Below, piece after piece: positions 44,326-54,151 of a stretch of 64,000 bases of DNA; the first letter of the stretch is position 1, and every line of letters starts with the position of its first letter. Made by a program: the position numbers and the translations under genes. The stretch is from Methanoregula sp. PtaU1.Bin051 (GTDB lineage: Archaea; Halobacteriota; Methanomicrobia; Methanomicrobiales; Methanospirillaceae): positions 62,001 to 126,000 of the forward strand of contig MVRE01000003.1 in assembly GCA_002067895.1 (NCBI GenBank), written 5' to 3'. A model generated the notes under the pieces. It did no database searches, was not told the origin of the DNA, and was given only the letters and a program-made list of their open reading frames with translations.

Positions 44326-44937
44326 ATGGTCATGAATATCATCGAAGAATCAGTAAAAAAACTGGAGGAGGCCATCCATGACACCGGCTGCGATGACGGG
44401 GCAGTCACGCTCCGGCGCAACCCGGATGCAGTTAACTGCCAGTACGAGCGCGGTGCATGCATGGAATCCTGCTATGGAGGACGGACCGGGGAATTTGTCA
44501 CGTCGGATCCGGTTGAAGCGACAACGAAAATCTCCTTCATGTTCGGAGCCGAGCTCACCAGGCCGCAGGCAAAGAGTGCGGCCTGTGCAATCCTCAACGT
44601 GCTCACGGTGTTTCTCTGCATGAGCCGAGGGGTCCGGGCCTGCCAGAAACCTGCGCATCGGCCCTGCCTCACGGAGTTGAAGGAAAAAATTACCGGAAAG
44701 CGCGTATACTCTGTCGAACCGATCCCGGTTCTTGGCTATGAACTCGGCAGCTCTGTCGCACCCGATCCTCAGAGCGCCGATATAATCCTCATCAACAACG
44801 AAGGTCTGGTCAATGAACAGGTATCGGAGATTATCCGGGAGTATCGCGGGAAGAAGGAGATACTCTGCATCGGCCCTTCGACATCGGGTGTGGCGGGCCT
44901 GGAACGGTTGGAGCGTTTCTGCCCCTATGGCACATAG
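44326..44937 (+). CDS. Unrecognised Cys-rich protein, possible DUF364-like C-terminus
   Basis: A 203-aa protein. The N-terminal half is rich in cysteine, with clusters CQYERGACMESC and CMSRGVRACQKPAHRPC plus an isolated AACAIL, suggesting a bound metal or Fe-S cluster. The C-terminal third (SADIILINNEGLVNEQVSEI ... ILCIGPSTSG) looks like a Rossmann-type half domain and faintly recalls DUF364 proteins. It abuts the previous gene with no gap and precedes glmM by 52 bases. I cannot name the family. Confidence 0.65.
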   Translation: MVMNIIEESVKKLEEAIHDTGCDDGAVTLRRNPDAVNCQYERGACMESCYGGRTGEFVTSDPVEATTKISFMFGAELTRPQAKSAACAILNVLTVFLCMSRGVRACQKPAHRPCLTELKEKITGKRVYSVEPIPVLGYELGSSVAPDPQSADIILINNEGLVNEQVSEIIREYRGKKEILCIGPSTSGVAGLERLERFCPYGT

Positions 44938-44989
44938 AACAGATGGTTTTAAGGATAAGACTAATCCGCTGCACACGAGATGATTAAGC

Positions 44990-46240
44990 ATGCTCTTTGG
45001 GTCATCCGGGATCCGGCAGAAGTATGGCCAGCAGCTTGTTGAGACGGCCATCTCCGTAGGTTCTGCGCTTGCCGCCCGATCGAAAGATACTGTGATCGGG
45101 ATGGATACCCGCACGACGAGCCCCGTACTGCTGCATGCGGTTCTCTCGGGTATCCTCGGATCAGGGGGGATAGCACATACAGCAGGTATCGCCCCGACAC
45201 CCTCAATTGCATTTGCCGCACGGGATTTTTCTGCCGGGTGCATGATTACGGCATCCCACAACCCTGAAGAGTACAACGGCCTCAAGCTCTTCAACCCCGA
45301 TGGATCATCTTTTACCTGGGAGCAGCAGCAGGATCTGGAAAAGGATTTGAAGAGGCCTTGTTGGGCGGACTGGAAAAACCAGGGATCAAAGAGAGAGATT
45401 GACGCCATTGCCCCGCATTCGGCAGCAATTCTCTCCAAGGTTTCTGTAAATGAAGGGATGCGTGTCGTCCTCGACTGCGGAAACGGGGCCGGATGCAAGA
45501 TCTCTCCCTTCCTCCTTGCCGATGCCGGTGTACAGGCCATCCAGCTCAACTGCAACCCTTCGGGCCACTTCTCCCGCCCATCGGAACCACTGGAGAAGAA
45601 CCTCCCGTATATCGGCGAGATGGTGAAAAAGACCGGTTCCAGATGCGCTATAGTCCATGACGGGGATGCCGACCGGATGATGGCGTTCGACAACAGGGGC
45701 AGGTATATTGACGGCGATCACCTGCTGATGTTGTTTGCGCGATACATCGGTGCGAAACGTGTGGTCACGACAAGCGATGCCTCGATGCTCATTGAGGACA
45801 TCGCCGAAGTCCGGCGGACGCCGGTCGGCGATGCGTTCGTTTCGGAAGAACTCCGTTCGTGGGGGGACATGGGGGGTGAGCCGTCCGGTGCATGGATCTT
45901 CCCGAAGATTTCCTTCTGTCCGGACGGGCCGTTTGCTGCTGCACTTTTCTGTGAGATTGCCTCTGAGATGAATGTTGCAGATGCGATTGATGCGATGCCC
46001 GCGTATCCGATCATCCGGCAGTCGTTGGAATCCAAGACGGCACGGGAAACGGTAATTGCCATTGGCGCAAAGAACCCGACTGATGGTATCCGGATCGAGG
46101 AAGACGATGCGTGGTGCCTGATCCGGGCAAGCGGGACCGAACCGAAGATCCGGATCACGGCCGAAGGCAGGACGAAACAGGCGGCCGATGCCATGTTCGA
46201 ACGCGGCCGTTCTCTCGTGAAACAGGCAAAAACGCCTTAA
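44990..46240 (+). CDS. glmM: Phosphoglucosamine/phosphomannomutase
   Basis: A 416-aa alpha-D-phosphohexomutase. Catalytic serine in MITASHNPEEYNGLK, metal loop IVHDGDADRM, sugar-binding GGEPSGAW and phosphate-binding RASGTEPKIRI, in canonical order. Given that glmS and nucleotidyltransferases follow in the same operon, conversion of glucosamine-6-P to glucosamine-1-P is the likely role, although archaeal members can also act on mannose or glucose phosphates. The first ~35 residues are shorter than in bacterial GlmM. Confidence 0.92.
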   Translation: MLFGSSGIRQKYGQQLVETAISVGSALAARSKDTVIGMDTRTTSPVLLHAVLSGILGSGGIAHTAGIAPTPSIAFAARDFSAGCMITASHNPEEYNGLKLFNPDGSSFTWEQQQDLEKDLKRPCWADWKNQGSKREIDAIAPHSAAILSKVSVNEGMRVVLDCGNGAGCKISPFLLADAGVQAIQLNCNPSGHFSRPSEPLEKNLPYIGEMVKKTGSRCAIVHDGDADRMMAFDNRGRYIDGDHLLMLFARYIGAKRVVTTSDASMLIEDIAEVRRTPVGDAFVSEELRSWGDMGGEPSGAWIFPKISFCPDGPFAAALFCEIASEMNVADAIDAMPAYPIIRQSLESKTARETVIAIGAKNPTDGIRIEEDDAWCLIRASGTEPKIRITAEGRTKQAADAMFERGRSLVKQAKTP

Positions 46241-46263
46241 ACATTGCAGGCTGAGCTGTACGT

Positions 46264-47463
46264 ATGCAGTGTGTCGTGCTCGCTGCCGGTGAGGGAAAAA
46301 GGATGCGCCCTCTCACAGCGAAGCGCCCGAAAGTGATGCTCCCGCTGGCAAACCAACCGATGATGGAACATCTCGTTGCCGCTGCACGGGAAGCCGGCAT
46401 TACGGATTTCGTCTTCGTGGTCGGGTACGGTGAACGGGAGATCCGCCGGCATTTTGGGGACGGATCACGATATGGAATCAGTATTTCGTATACCCCGCAG
46501 CGCCACCAGCAGGGTACAGCAGATGCACTGAATGCCGCACGGGAAGATATCTCCGGCCCGTTCATCCTCATGAATGGGGATATGATCGTACATTCAGAAG
46601 ATATCAGGGCAATATGCGAAAAGAAAGCGCCCTGTATGGGGGTCTTCACAACCGACCATCCGCAGGATTACGGCGTTGTCGTGGTGGAGGGTGGGATCGT
46701 GACTGCACTTGAGGAGAAATCAAAAAAACCGAAAAGCAGGCTGATCAATGCCGGTATTTATCTGTTTGATCCCGGAATATTCGAATACGTCGATGATGTC
46801 ATCCCCTCACCGCGTGGTGAACTTGAGCTAACCGATGCCCTTGCAGGATACATCGGCCAGAAAAAAATGACCGCTTATCAACTCTCTTATTGGCTTGATG
46901 TTGGGGAGCCATGGGACATGCTGAATGCAAATGCCGCCCTTTTGGCACGGATAGATGGCGAGAACAAAGGGACTGTCGAAGAGAACGTCACGTTGAACGG
47001 ACCCGTCTCGATCGGTGAGGGGACAGTATTGAAATCCGGCACATATATTGAAGGCCCATGCTGTATCGGCAGGGATTGCAGGATAGGTCCCCATGCTTAC
47101 ATCCGCGGAGCAACCAGTATAGGTAACAACTGCCATATCGGGCACTGTTCCGAGATTAAGAACTCCATCATCATGGAAAAATCCAGGATCCCCCATTTCA
47201 ACTACATCGGGGACAGTATCATCGGAAGCGATTGCAATTTTGGCGCAGGGACCAAGATCGCCAATCTCCGCCATGACCACGGAACTATTAAGGTTGCCGG
47301 GAAAGACAGCAGGAGAGTGAAGTTCGGCGCGATCGTTGGTGACAATGTCCAGTTCGGGATCAATTGCTCCATTAATGTAGGGGCGGTTATAGGAAGCAAT
47401 GCAAAATTCGCACCCGGCAGCTATATCGAAGGCCAGATCGGGGAGAACTCATTCATACGGTAG
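46264..47463 (+). CDS. glmU: Bifunctional GlmU-like sugar-phosphate nucleotidyltransferase/acetyltransferase
   Basis: A 399-aa protein. The nucleotidyltransferase domain begins CVVLAAGEGKRMRPLTAKRPK; the metal Asp is in ILMNGDMIV. From about residue 240 a left-handed beta-helix of hexapeptide repeats runs to the end (GPVSIGEGTVLKSGTYIEGP, ... GAGTKIANLRHD). It contains the acetyltransferase-type turn near NFGAGTKIANLRHDHG, as in archaeal ST0452-type enzymes. Probable role: GlcN-1-P acetylation and UDP-GlcNAc formation. A paralogue follows 7 bases after the stop. Confidence 0.9.
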   Translation: MQCVVLAAGEGKRMRPLTAKRPKVMLPLANQPMMEHLVAAAREAGITDFVFVVGYGEREIRRHFGDGSRYGISISYTPQRHQQGTADALNAAREDISGPFILMNGDMIVHSEDIRAICEKKAPCMGVFTTDHPQDYGVVVVEGGIVTALEEKSKKPKSRLINAGIYLFDPGIFEYVDDVIPSPRGELELTDALAGYIGQKKMTAYQLSYWLDVGEPWDMLNANAALLARIDGENKGTVEENVTLNGPVSIGEGTVLKSGTYIEGPCCIGRDCRIGPHAYIRGATSIGNNCHIGHCSEIKNSIIMEKSRIPHFNYIGDSIIGSDCNFGAGTKIANLRHDHGTIKVAGKDSRRVKFGAIVGDNVQFGINCSINVGAVIGSNAKFAPGSYIEGQIGENSFIR

Positions 47464-47470
47464 GTGACAG

Positions 47471-48625
47471 ATGCAGGCAGTCATACTTGCAGCAGGGGAG
47501 GGAATGCGGGTCAGGCCGCTTACCCGGAGCAGGCCGAAAGCGTTGATCCCGGTGGCAAACCGCCCCATCATAGGATATGTGATCGATGCGCTGATCGAGA
47601 ACGGGATCCGGGACATCATCGTTGTCACCGGGTATCGCAAGGAGCAGGTAACAAGGTTCTTGAACCAGCTCGACGTCCCGGTGACCGTAGTCGTTCAGGA
47701 CAAACAGCTGGGCACCGCCCATGCCCTTCGATGTGCGGAACCGAAGATCAAAGGTGATTTCCTGCTCCTTCCCGGCGATAATTACATCGACCCGGGTTCG
47801 ATCGCCAAGATCCGTGATACCCGGAATGCGATGCTCTTAAAGGAACACCCGAACCCGTCCAATTTCGGTGTCGTCCTGCTGCATGAGGGGTATGTTACAG
47901 AGATCCTGGAAAAACCGCTGGAGTCCCCGAGCTTCATGGTGAGCACCGGTATCTTCTCCCTGACCCCATCGTTCTTCGATTACATCCGTGGCAATGATAT
48001 TACCGATGCTATTACGAATATGATCGGGAACGGCGAGAAGATCCAGGGCATAATCGCAGATGACTGGCAGGATGCCATCTATCCCTGGGACCTTTTAAAA
48101 ATGAACACCCGCCTCCTCCCCTATGTCAAACCGGGAAAGGATGGCATGGTCAGCCGTAACGCAATTATCACCGGATCAGTCCGTATCGGGAAAGGATCGA
48201 CAATCGGCCCCGGTACCGTTATCACCGGGCCCGTTATCATCGGAAACGATTGCGAGATCGGCGCCCACTGCTCTATAATGCCCAACACCAGCATCGGTGC
48301 CAGGGTAAAGATTGAGCCGTTCTGCCTTATAGGCAACGCCCTTGTCATGGATGACTGCTCGATCGGTTCACATTCCCGGGTCGTGGATGCGGTTATCGGG
48401 GAAGGATCTGTGCTCTCCAATCACGTGACGACCTGCACGAGCGCCTCCCTGATGGAGATCGGCGGATCGGTTGTCAGGCCGGCATTCGGCGCGATCCTTG
48501 GCGACGAGGTCCGGGCCGGCTCATTTACGACATTCAAGAACTGCATCGTCGGAAACAATGCTACCATTGAGGACGGGAACCGGGTCATCTCGTCCGGCAT
48601 TCCTGACGATGCTCTGGTGATCTGA
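47471..48625 (+). CDS. Second GlmU-like nucleotidyltransferase with hexapeptide domain
   Basis: A 384-aa paralogue of the preceding gene: AVILAAGEGMRVRPLTRSRP at the N-terminus, LLLPGDNYIDPGSI for the metal site, then hexapeptide repeats from about residue 230. It lacks the 'GAGTKIANLRHDHG' acetyltransferase-type turn of its neighbour, having AFGAILGDEVRAGSFTTFKN instead, so it may only transfer nucleotides (for example UTP or dTTP to glucose-1-P). The adjoining pair implies duplication and division of labour. glmS starts one base after its stop. Confidence 0.88.
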   Translation: MQAVILAAGEGMRVRPLTRSRPKALIPVANRPIIGYVIDALIENGIRDIIVVTGYRKEQVTRFLNQLDVPVTVVVQDKQLGTAHALRCAEPKIKGDFLLLPGDNYIDPGSIAKIRDTRNAMLLKEHPNPSNFGVVLLHEGYVTEILEKPLESPSFMVSTGIFSLTPSFFDYIRGNDITDAITNMIGNGEKIQGIIADDWQDAIYPWDLLKMNTRLLPYVKPGKDGMVSRNAIITGSVRIGKGSTIGPGTVITGPVIIGNDCEIGAHCSIMPNTSIGARVKIEPFCLIGNALVMDDCSIGSHSRVVDAVIGEGSVLSNHVTTCTSASLMEIGGSVVRPAFGAILGDEVRAGSFTTFKNCIVGNNATIEDGNRVISSGIPDDALVI

Positions 48626-48626
48626 C

Positions 48627-50366
48627 GTGTGCGGGATCGTCGGATATATCGGAAGGAGGAAGGCTGCACCCATCGTAATTGAAGGACTGAAAAAGCTCGA
48701 GTACCGCGGGTATGACTCATTTGGGATCGCAACACAGGGAAAGAAGATCGGGATCTGTAAGCATGAAGGAAAGATATCGGAGAACTCGGGATCGGCACTG
48801 AACCTGAAAGGTACGACTGGTATCGGGCACACGCGCTGGGCCACCCACGGAGTGCCCAACGATGTCAATGCCCATCCCCATACAGACTGCACTAACAGGA
48901 TTGCAGTTGTCCATAATGGCATCATTGAAAATTATGCTGAACTAAAGCGTCAGCTCATCTCCAAGGGGCATACGTTCCGGTCGGAGACCGATACGGAAGT
49001 CATCGCACACCTGATCGAGGAACAGTATAAGGGCGACCTCCTCTCAGCAGTCAGCGACGCGGTCCCGTATCTGAAAGGCTCCTTTGCTATTCTTGCCATC
49101 TCCTCCGAAGAGAATCGTATTGTTGCCGTGCGGTACGCAAGCCCGCTCGTCCTTGGTATCGGGGATAACGAGCTCTTTGCCGCATCTGATATGACGCCTG
49201 TGCTCGAACACACAGAACGGGCCGTCTTTCTGGAAGACGGGGATATTGCCGATCTCTCGCGGGAAAAGGTTACGATCTATCACGGGAAGGAGGTCGTAGA
49301 GCGGCCAATGGAGCTCATCGACTGGTCGATCGAGGATACGAAAAAAGGCGGGTTCCCCCACTATATGCTCAAGGAGATCTACGAGCAGCCGCAGGCGTTT
49401 TACAATTCCGTCCGTGCCTGCACGAAAGAGACCCTGCCGGCAATCATAGGAAAACCATCGTCGGTCACGCTCGTTGCCTGCGGGTCGTCATACAACGCGG
49501 GGCTGATCTTCAAATACCTCCTTGAAGAGTCATGCGGCATCCCTGCCCGTCTCGAATATGCTTCTGAGTTCAAGTACTTCCCGCCCCCGGTAAGCGGTCT
49601 CGTCATCGGGATTACCCAGTCCGGGGAGACTGCGGATACCATTTCGGCCCTAAAACAGGCAAAAACGCACAACTGCCGGACACTTGCGATAACGAACGTC
49701 CTGGGCAGCTCGGTCAGCAGGATCTCCGATGCAACCGTTTATATGCGGGCCGGTCCCGAGATCAGTGTTGCCGCGACGAAATCGTTCACTGCCCAGCTTG
49801 CCGTCCTGATGCAGCTGATCAACTGCCTCTGCGAGGATCGGGCAGGAGATTTCCTGCTCCACGGTCATCGTGCTATCGAGGAAGTCCTGTTAAAGGATCT
49901 CACGGCCGCTGTCGCACTCTGCAGGAAGGCTGCGAGCATCTTTTATGTCGGCCGCGGACCGTTCTACCCCGTATCGCTGGAAGGGGCGCTCAAGATGAAA
50001 GAGATCTCCTACATCCATGCGGAAGGCTATGCAGCCGGTGAACTCAAGCACGGGCCTTTTGCGCTCCTTACTCCGGAAACACCTGTCGTAGCCATCTGTA
50101 TGCCTGACGACACATACGGCGTGATGATCTCCAATATCAAGGAGATGATGGCCCGGGGGGCACCGGTGATCGTGCTGGGTCCTGAGGGTGACAAGGAGCT
50201 TATCGATATCGCCGATATCTTCATCCCGCTTCCCAAATCCCACAAGTTCCTGCAGGTATTGACAAGCCTTGTTGTCCTCCAGCTCCTCGCATACCATACT
50301 GCAGTTGCATTGGGCAGGGATGTCGACAAGCCCCGGAACCTTGCAAAGAGCGTGACAGTGGAATAG
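48627..50366 (+). CDS. glmS: Glutamine-fructose-6-phosphate aminotransferase
   Basis: A 579-aa enzyme making glucosamine-6-P. Start GTG 48627 is fixed because the mature protein must begin with catalytic Cys2 (M-CGIVGYIG). The glutaminase domain includes GHTRWATHG and VVHNGIIENY; two SIS domains follow (ACGSSYNAG, ITQSGETADT, SLEGALKMKEISYIHAEGYA); the C-terminus PRNLAKSVTVE is invariant. No ribozyme leader is seen or expected. A hairpin follows the stop. Confidence 0.96.
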   Translation: MCGIVGYIGRRKAAPIVIEGLKKLEYRGYDSFGIATQGKKIGICKHEGKISENSGSALNLKGTTGIGHTRWATHGVPNDVNAHPHTDCTNRIAVVHNGIIENYAELKRQLISKGHTFRSETDTEVIAHLIEEQYKGDLLSAVSDAVPYLKGSFAILAISSEENRIVAVRYASPLVLGIGDNELFAASDMTPVLEHTERAVFLEDGDIADLSREKVTIYHGKEVVERPMELIDWSIEDTKKGGFPHYMLKEIYEQPQAFYNSVRACTKETLPAIIGKPSSVTLVACGSSYNAGLIFKYLLEESCGIPARLEYASEFKYFPPPVSGLVIGITQSGETADTISALKQAKTHNCRTLAITNVLGSSVSRISDATVYMRAGPEISVAATKSFTAQLAVLMQLINCLCEDRAGDFLLHGHRAIEEVLLKDLTAAVALCRKAASIFYVGRGPFYPVSLEGALKMKEISYIHAEGYAAGELKHGPFALLTPETPVVAICMPDDTYGVMISNIKEMMARGAPVIVLGPEGDKELIDIADIFIPLPKSHKFLQVLTSLVVLQLLAYHTAVALGRDVDKPRNLAKSVTVE

Positions 50367-50375
50367 ATCCCAAAG

Positions 50376-50403
50376 GGCAGCTGGCAGGCTCTTATCAGCT
50401 GCC
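50376..50403 (+). terminator. Hairpin terminator after glmS
   Basis: GGCAGCTG (50376-50383) and CAGCTGCC (50396-50403) form a perfect 8-bp stem with a 12-base loop, 9 bases after the glmS stop. It probably separates the glm transcript from aglB, which has an A/T-rich promoter region immediately downstream. Confidence 0.6.
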
Positions 50404-50501
50404 AATGAGAAAGCGGTTCTAGTTTATCCAATTATTAGATCTATCCAAATCTATTTGTGTTCACTTTTTTAAACCTAAAGAGACAGGACAAGGTAGATCT
50501 G

Positions 50502-53099
50502 ATGTTATCGTTATCTGATAAGAAAAAAGAGATTGTTATCATAACTTTGATAATCTTTTTTTCATTGTTCGCACTCTGGCTCCGTTTAATCCCGATGCTC
50601 AATTTGGGCAATAGTGATATCCTTACTCTCGTGGGTAGTGATGATCCCCTCTATAACCTCCGGCAGGTAGAACAGGTCCTCCATAATTTCCCTGGATATG
50701 CATGGTTTGATGCGATGACCCACTTCCCCGACGGCGATTTTATCTATTGGGGACCCTTGTTCACCTATATCCTTGTGATAGCCTGCATGATCGCGGGGGC
50801 TGTAACCCGGCCGGAAATTATCGGGGCAACCCTCCTCGTCCCCCCGATCCTAGCAACGATCCTCGTCCCGATCATGTATTATGTCGGTAAATCGTGTGGG
50901 GACTGGAAGACCGGGCTGCTCTCATCAGGTTTCATCGCAGTCGTTTCAGGCCAGTACTTCTACCGCTCTTTCTACGGTTATCTTGATCACCATATCGCCG
51001 AAGTGTTCTTCGCGACAATTTTCTGCCTGACCTATATCTATGCACTCAAGGAAGCACGGGCGGCGGAGATCGATATCAAAAACAAGGGATCCCTGAAAAA
51101 GCCGGCTCTTTTCGCATTCATGGCAGGCATCGCCTACCTCCTTGGCCTGTTCACGATGCCGACCATGATCCTCTTTGCAATGATCGTGGCCATCTTCACC
51201 CTGATCCAGTTCGTTATCGACTTCTATCGCAGAGACGACAGCAAATATCTGGTTCTGATCAACAGCGTGATATTCGGTGTCGCAGTCATCGGTTTACTGC
51301 TTTTCGGAATCAAATCCATGGATCAGATTAGCCTTGCGGTATATTCCGTGGGCCATATCTATGCTTACCTGAGCTTAATTGGAGGGACTCTAGCACTCTG
51401 GCTCGTCGCAAAGGCTCTAAAAACACACAACAGGCACATCTACCCTCTTCTACTGGTATGTATTGGTGGGGCGGTAAGCCTTTTTCTCCTTATCCTCAGC
51501 CCTGACATTTTCAATCTCCTTATAACGAGCTTCTTTGCATTCTTCGGGCAGGCAGCAGAAGTCCTGACAGTACAGGAAGCCCGCGCATGGGATATATCAA
51601 TGGCATGGCAGACATTCAACTACGGCCTTGTCCTTATGGCCTTCGGTCTCGTCATACTGGCATATAAAAATATTAAAGAAGAGCACCCCCACCAAGTCTT
51701 CGCCCTCGTCTGGTCTGTAATTATCCTCATCTCCACATGGCAACACATACGATACGAATATTACCTTGCCGTCAACGTTGCACTTCTGTCAGCGGTAACC
51801 GTCACCTTTGCCTTCGATATAAGCTGGCCGGATATCTCCCGAAGAATCATCAGGAAGAGTGCAGCTACCCCTGGTAAAGAGGAACAAGTGACCGTCACTC
51901 CAGAGGGAAAACGGGGAAAGAGAGGAAAAAAGGAACGAATAAAACAGGACGCACGTCAATCCGACAGGACTCTCATTCAATACGGAGTTCTTTTCCTCAT
52001 ATCCGTAGTCGCGATTCTGTTTGTTATCACATCTGTCAACTATAGTTATACCAATGCGTCTTCGGGCGTGATCCAGATGAATCCCGACTGGCGTGAGTCG
52101 CTTGAATGGCTTGGTAACAACACGCCGTCCACGGGAGTCGATTATTATGCCATCTACGAGCAGAAGACCTACAAATACCCGGCCCAAGCATATGGCGTAA
52201 TGTCATGGTGGGATTATGGTCATATGATCACATTTCTCGCAAAAAGGATCCCCAATGCAAACCCGTTCCAGCGCGGGGTTGCCGGGGATACCGGGGCCGC
52301 TTCCTTCTTTATGACAACATCTGAGGATGCTGCAAATACCATAGCTGACAAGCTGGGCACACAGTATGTGATTACTGATATTGAAATGGATTCTGGCAAA
52401 TTCTGGGCGATGTCAACATGGTTCAATAATTCTAAAGGTATCACGCCCTACCAGACATATTTTGCAGTACCAGATCCGACCCAATCGTCCGCTTATGAAC
52501 AGGTCCTCCTTAACAACCAGAACTATTACCTGACGATGGTCTCCCGGCTCCATAATTTTGACGGATCTATTGCCCAACCAGACCAAATATATTACATTGA
52601 GTATATAGATCCGTCAATATCGAAGGTATCGATCCCGGTCGTCACGAATGCAGAAGTTATGAATGCAACTGCTGCCAAAATCCGTGTCAGCCAGTACAAC
52701 CTCAAGGCACCAGAAGGTTATCATGCGGTTGCGATGAGCCCTGCGATTTACCTGCCTGTCGATACTGTGCCGGCTCTCCGCCATTACCGGCTTGTCCATG
52801 AATCGCCAACAAATGTCTTCAACGTAAAAATCCCGGACATCAAGTACGTCAAGGTCTTCGAATATGTCAAGGGTGCCCATATCAAGGGAGAGGGAATGAT
52901 CGAAGTACCAATCATTACCAATACCGGCCGTACGTTCACTTACCGGCAGCAGAGCGTTAATGGCGAGTTTATCGTACCATATTCGACAACCGGATGCCCC
53001 TACAATGTCAGGGCAACCGGAAATTACCGGGTTGTCGGGAAAGACAAACAATATGCCGTATCGGAAGAGGCTGTTGTGAACGGACTTACTGTCTCATAA
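50502..53099 (+). CDS. aglB: Oligosaccharyltransferase AglB (STT3 family)
   Basis: An 865-aa membrane enzyme that transfers lipid-linked glycans to Asn of exported proteins. About 13 hydrophobic helices fill the first 540 residues, with VGSDDPLYNLRQVE holding the first acidic motif and YGYLDHHIAEV the second. The soluble domain carries GVMSWWDYGHMITFLAKRIP, i.e. the WWDYG signature. A Lys/Arg/Gly-rich loop (GKRGKRGKKERIKQ) is unusual and lies just before the last helix. Start at ATG 50502 has AAGGTAGATC upstream. It uses UDP-GlcNAc-derived glycans in relatives, fitting the glm genes before it. Confidence 0.94.
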   Translation: MLSLSDKKKEIVIITLIIFFSLFALWLRLIPMLNLGNSDILTLVGSDDPLYNLRQVEQVLHNFPGYAWFDAMTHFPDGDFIYWGPLFTYILVIACMIAGAVTRPEIIGATLLVPPILATILVPIMYYVGKSCGDWKTGLLSSGFIAVVSGQYFYRSFYGYLDHHIAEVFFATIFCLTYIYALKEARAAEIDIKNKGSLKKPALFAFMAGIAYLLGLFTMPTMILFAMIVAIFTLIQFVIDFYRRDDSKYLVLINSVIFGVAVIGLLLFGIKSMDQISLAVYSVGHIYAYLSLIGGTLALWLVAKALKTHNRHIYPLLLVCIGGAVSLFLLILSPDIFNLLITSFFAFFGQAAEVLTVQEARAWDISMAWQTFNYGLVLMAFGLVILAYKNIKEEHPHQVFALVWSVIILISTWQHIRYEYYLAVNVALLSAVTVTFAFDISWPDISRRIIRKSAATPGKEEQVTVTPEGKRGKRGKKERIKQDARQSDRTLIQYGVLFLISVVAILFVITSVNYSYTNASSGVIQMNPDWRESLEWLGNNTPSTGVDYYAIYEQKTYKYPAQAYGVMSWWDYGHMITFLAKRIPNANPFQRGVAGDTGAASFFMTTSEDAANTIADKLGTQYVITDIEMDSGKFWAMSTWFNNSKGITPYQTYFAVPDPTQSSAYEQVLLNNQNYYLTMVSRLHNFDGSIAQPDQIYYIEYIDPSISKVSIPVVTNAEVMNATAAKIRVSQYNLKAPEGYHAVAMSPAIYLPVDTVPALRHYRLVHESPTNVFNVKIPDIKYVKVFEYVKGAHIKGEGMIEVPIITNTGRTFTYRQQSVNGEFIVPYSTTGCPYNVRATGNYRVVGKDKQYAVSEEAVVNGLTVS

Positions 53100-53167
53100 A
53101 ATCCGGCATCGTTAATTGTTGCCAACCAATCCCTTTTTTAATGACCAGCAAAACACGGTATATAACA

Positions 53168-54151
53168 ATGCCTACTGAGTGCAGGGCAATATCGGGGTCC
53201 ATCTTTTCCGGGCACGATATGGAATCTCATGACGAATCCAGTATACGCCTGCGTGACGCTATGGCTGGAGTCCCCAATGACGTCCCGGTGATTGCCCCCG
53301 TTGCTGCTCCAGTTGACGACCTTCTCCGTGTCCATAGTCAGGGATATATTCGCATGATTCAGGATCTCTGTAGTCATGGGGGACAGCATTTCATTGATCC
53401 CAATACATACATCACATCCAAATCGTTTGACGTTGCTTCCTATGCTGCAGGGGCCACGATTCAGGCAGTTAACATTACCCTTGACGGTATGCACTGCTTT
53501 GCCCTCGTACGCCCCCCGGGGCATCACGCAGAACCGGACCGTGCCATGGGTTTCTGTCTCTTCAACAATGCCGCGATTGCAGCATCGGCAGCACTTGACC
53601 GTGTGCGTCGCGTGGCGATTCTGGACTGGGACCTCCATCACGGAAACGGGACCCAGAAAATCTTTTATACCGATGACCGGGTGCTCTTTTGCTCCATCCA
53701 CCAGGGTAACTCTTTTCCCCGCACCGGCTGGGTTGATGAAATCGGCGCAGGCCCCGGCAGGGGTTATAATATCAATGCCCCGATACGCGCCGGTGCGACG
53801 ATTGCAGATTACCGGGCTGTCTTTGAAGAGGTTTTTTTACCGGCAATTGGCCGGTTTTCTCCGGATACCCTGATAGTATCCGCAGGACAGGACGCACTCG
53901 CGGATGATCCCCGGAGCGGCATGCGTCTTTACCCGGAAGATTATGGATCCTTGACCTCACTTGTCGCAGGTGCGATAAGGATCCCGCTTGCACTTGTTCT
54001 TGAAGGGGGTTACGGACCTTCCCACCGTGCTGCAATTCATTCTGTCTTTTCTGCCCTGAAAGGGGAGTACCGGTTGCCGGAACGCAATCAGCAGGACGTG
54101 CGGCAGAGTACCTGGCAGATTATAAACGTACTGAAAACACTCATCATGTGA
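53168..54151 (+). CDS. Histone deacetylase / acetoin-utilisation family hydrolase
   Basis: A 327-aa zinc hydrolase of the arginase-deacetylase fold. Active-site segments: LVRPPGHHAEPDRAMGFCLF, ILDWDLHHGNGTQKIF (Zn Asp and His), and IVSAGQDALADDP (Zn Asp); a late Tyr lies in LEGGYG. Start at 53168 or 53141. Archaeal members may deacetylate proteins such as Alba, or small amides; which applies here cannot be told. The stop overlaps the start of the DUF2098 gene. Confidence 0.88.
   Translation: MPTECRAISGSIFSGHDMESHDESSIRLRDAMAGVPNDVPVIAPVAAPVDDLLRVHSQGYIRMIQDLCSHGGQHFIDPNTYITSKSFDVASYAAGATIQAVNITLDGMHCFALVRPPGHHAEPDRAMGFCLFNNAAIAASAALDRVRRVAILDWDLHHGNGTQKIFYTDDRVLFCSIHQGNSFPRTGWVDEIGAGPGRGYNINAPIRAGATIADYRAVFEEVFLPAIGRFSPDTLIVSAGQDALADDPRSGMRLYPEDYGSLTSLVAGAIRIPLALVLEGGYGPSHRAAIHSVFSALKGEYRLPERNQQDVRQSTWQIINVLKTLIM

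Noticed and set aside
44350-45693. 447-codon minus-strand frame
   Set aside because: Lies opposite the Cys-rich gene and glmM; glmM motifs are certain and the minus-strand translation has no domain signal.
48560-48660. glmS ribozyme
   Set aside because: Only one base separates the upstream gene from the glmS GTG, leaving no room for a leader ribozyme, which is a bacterial feature in any case.
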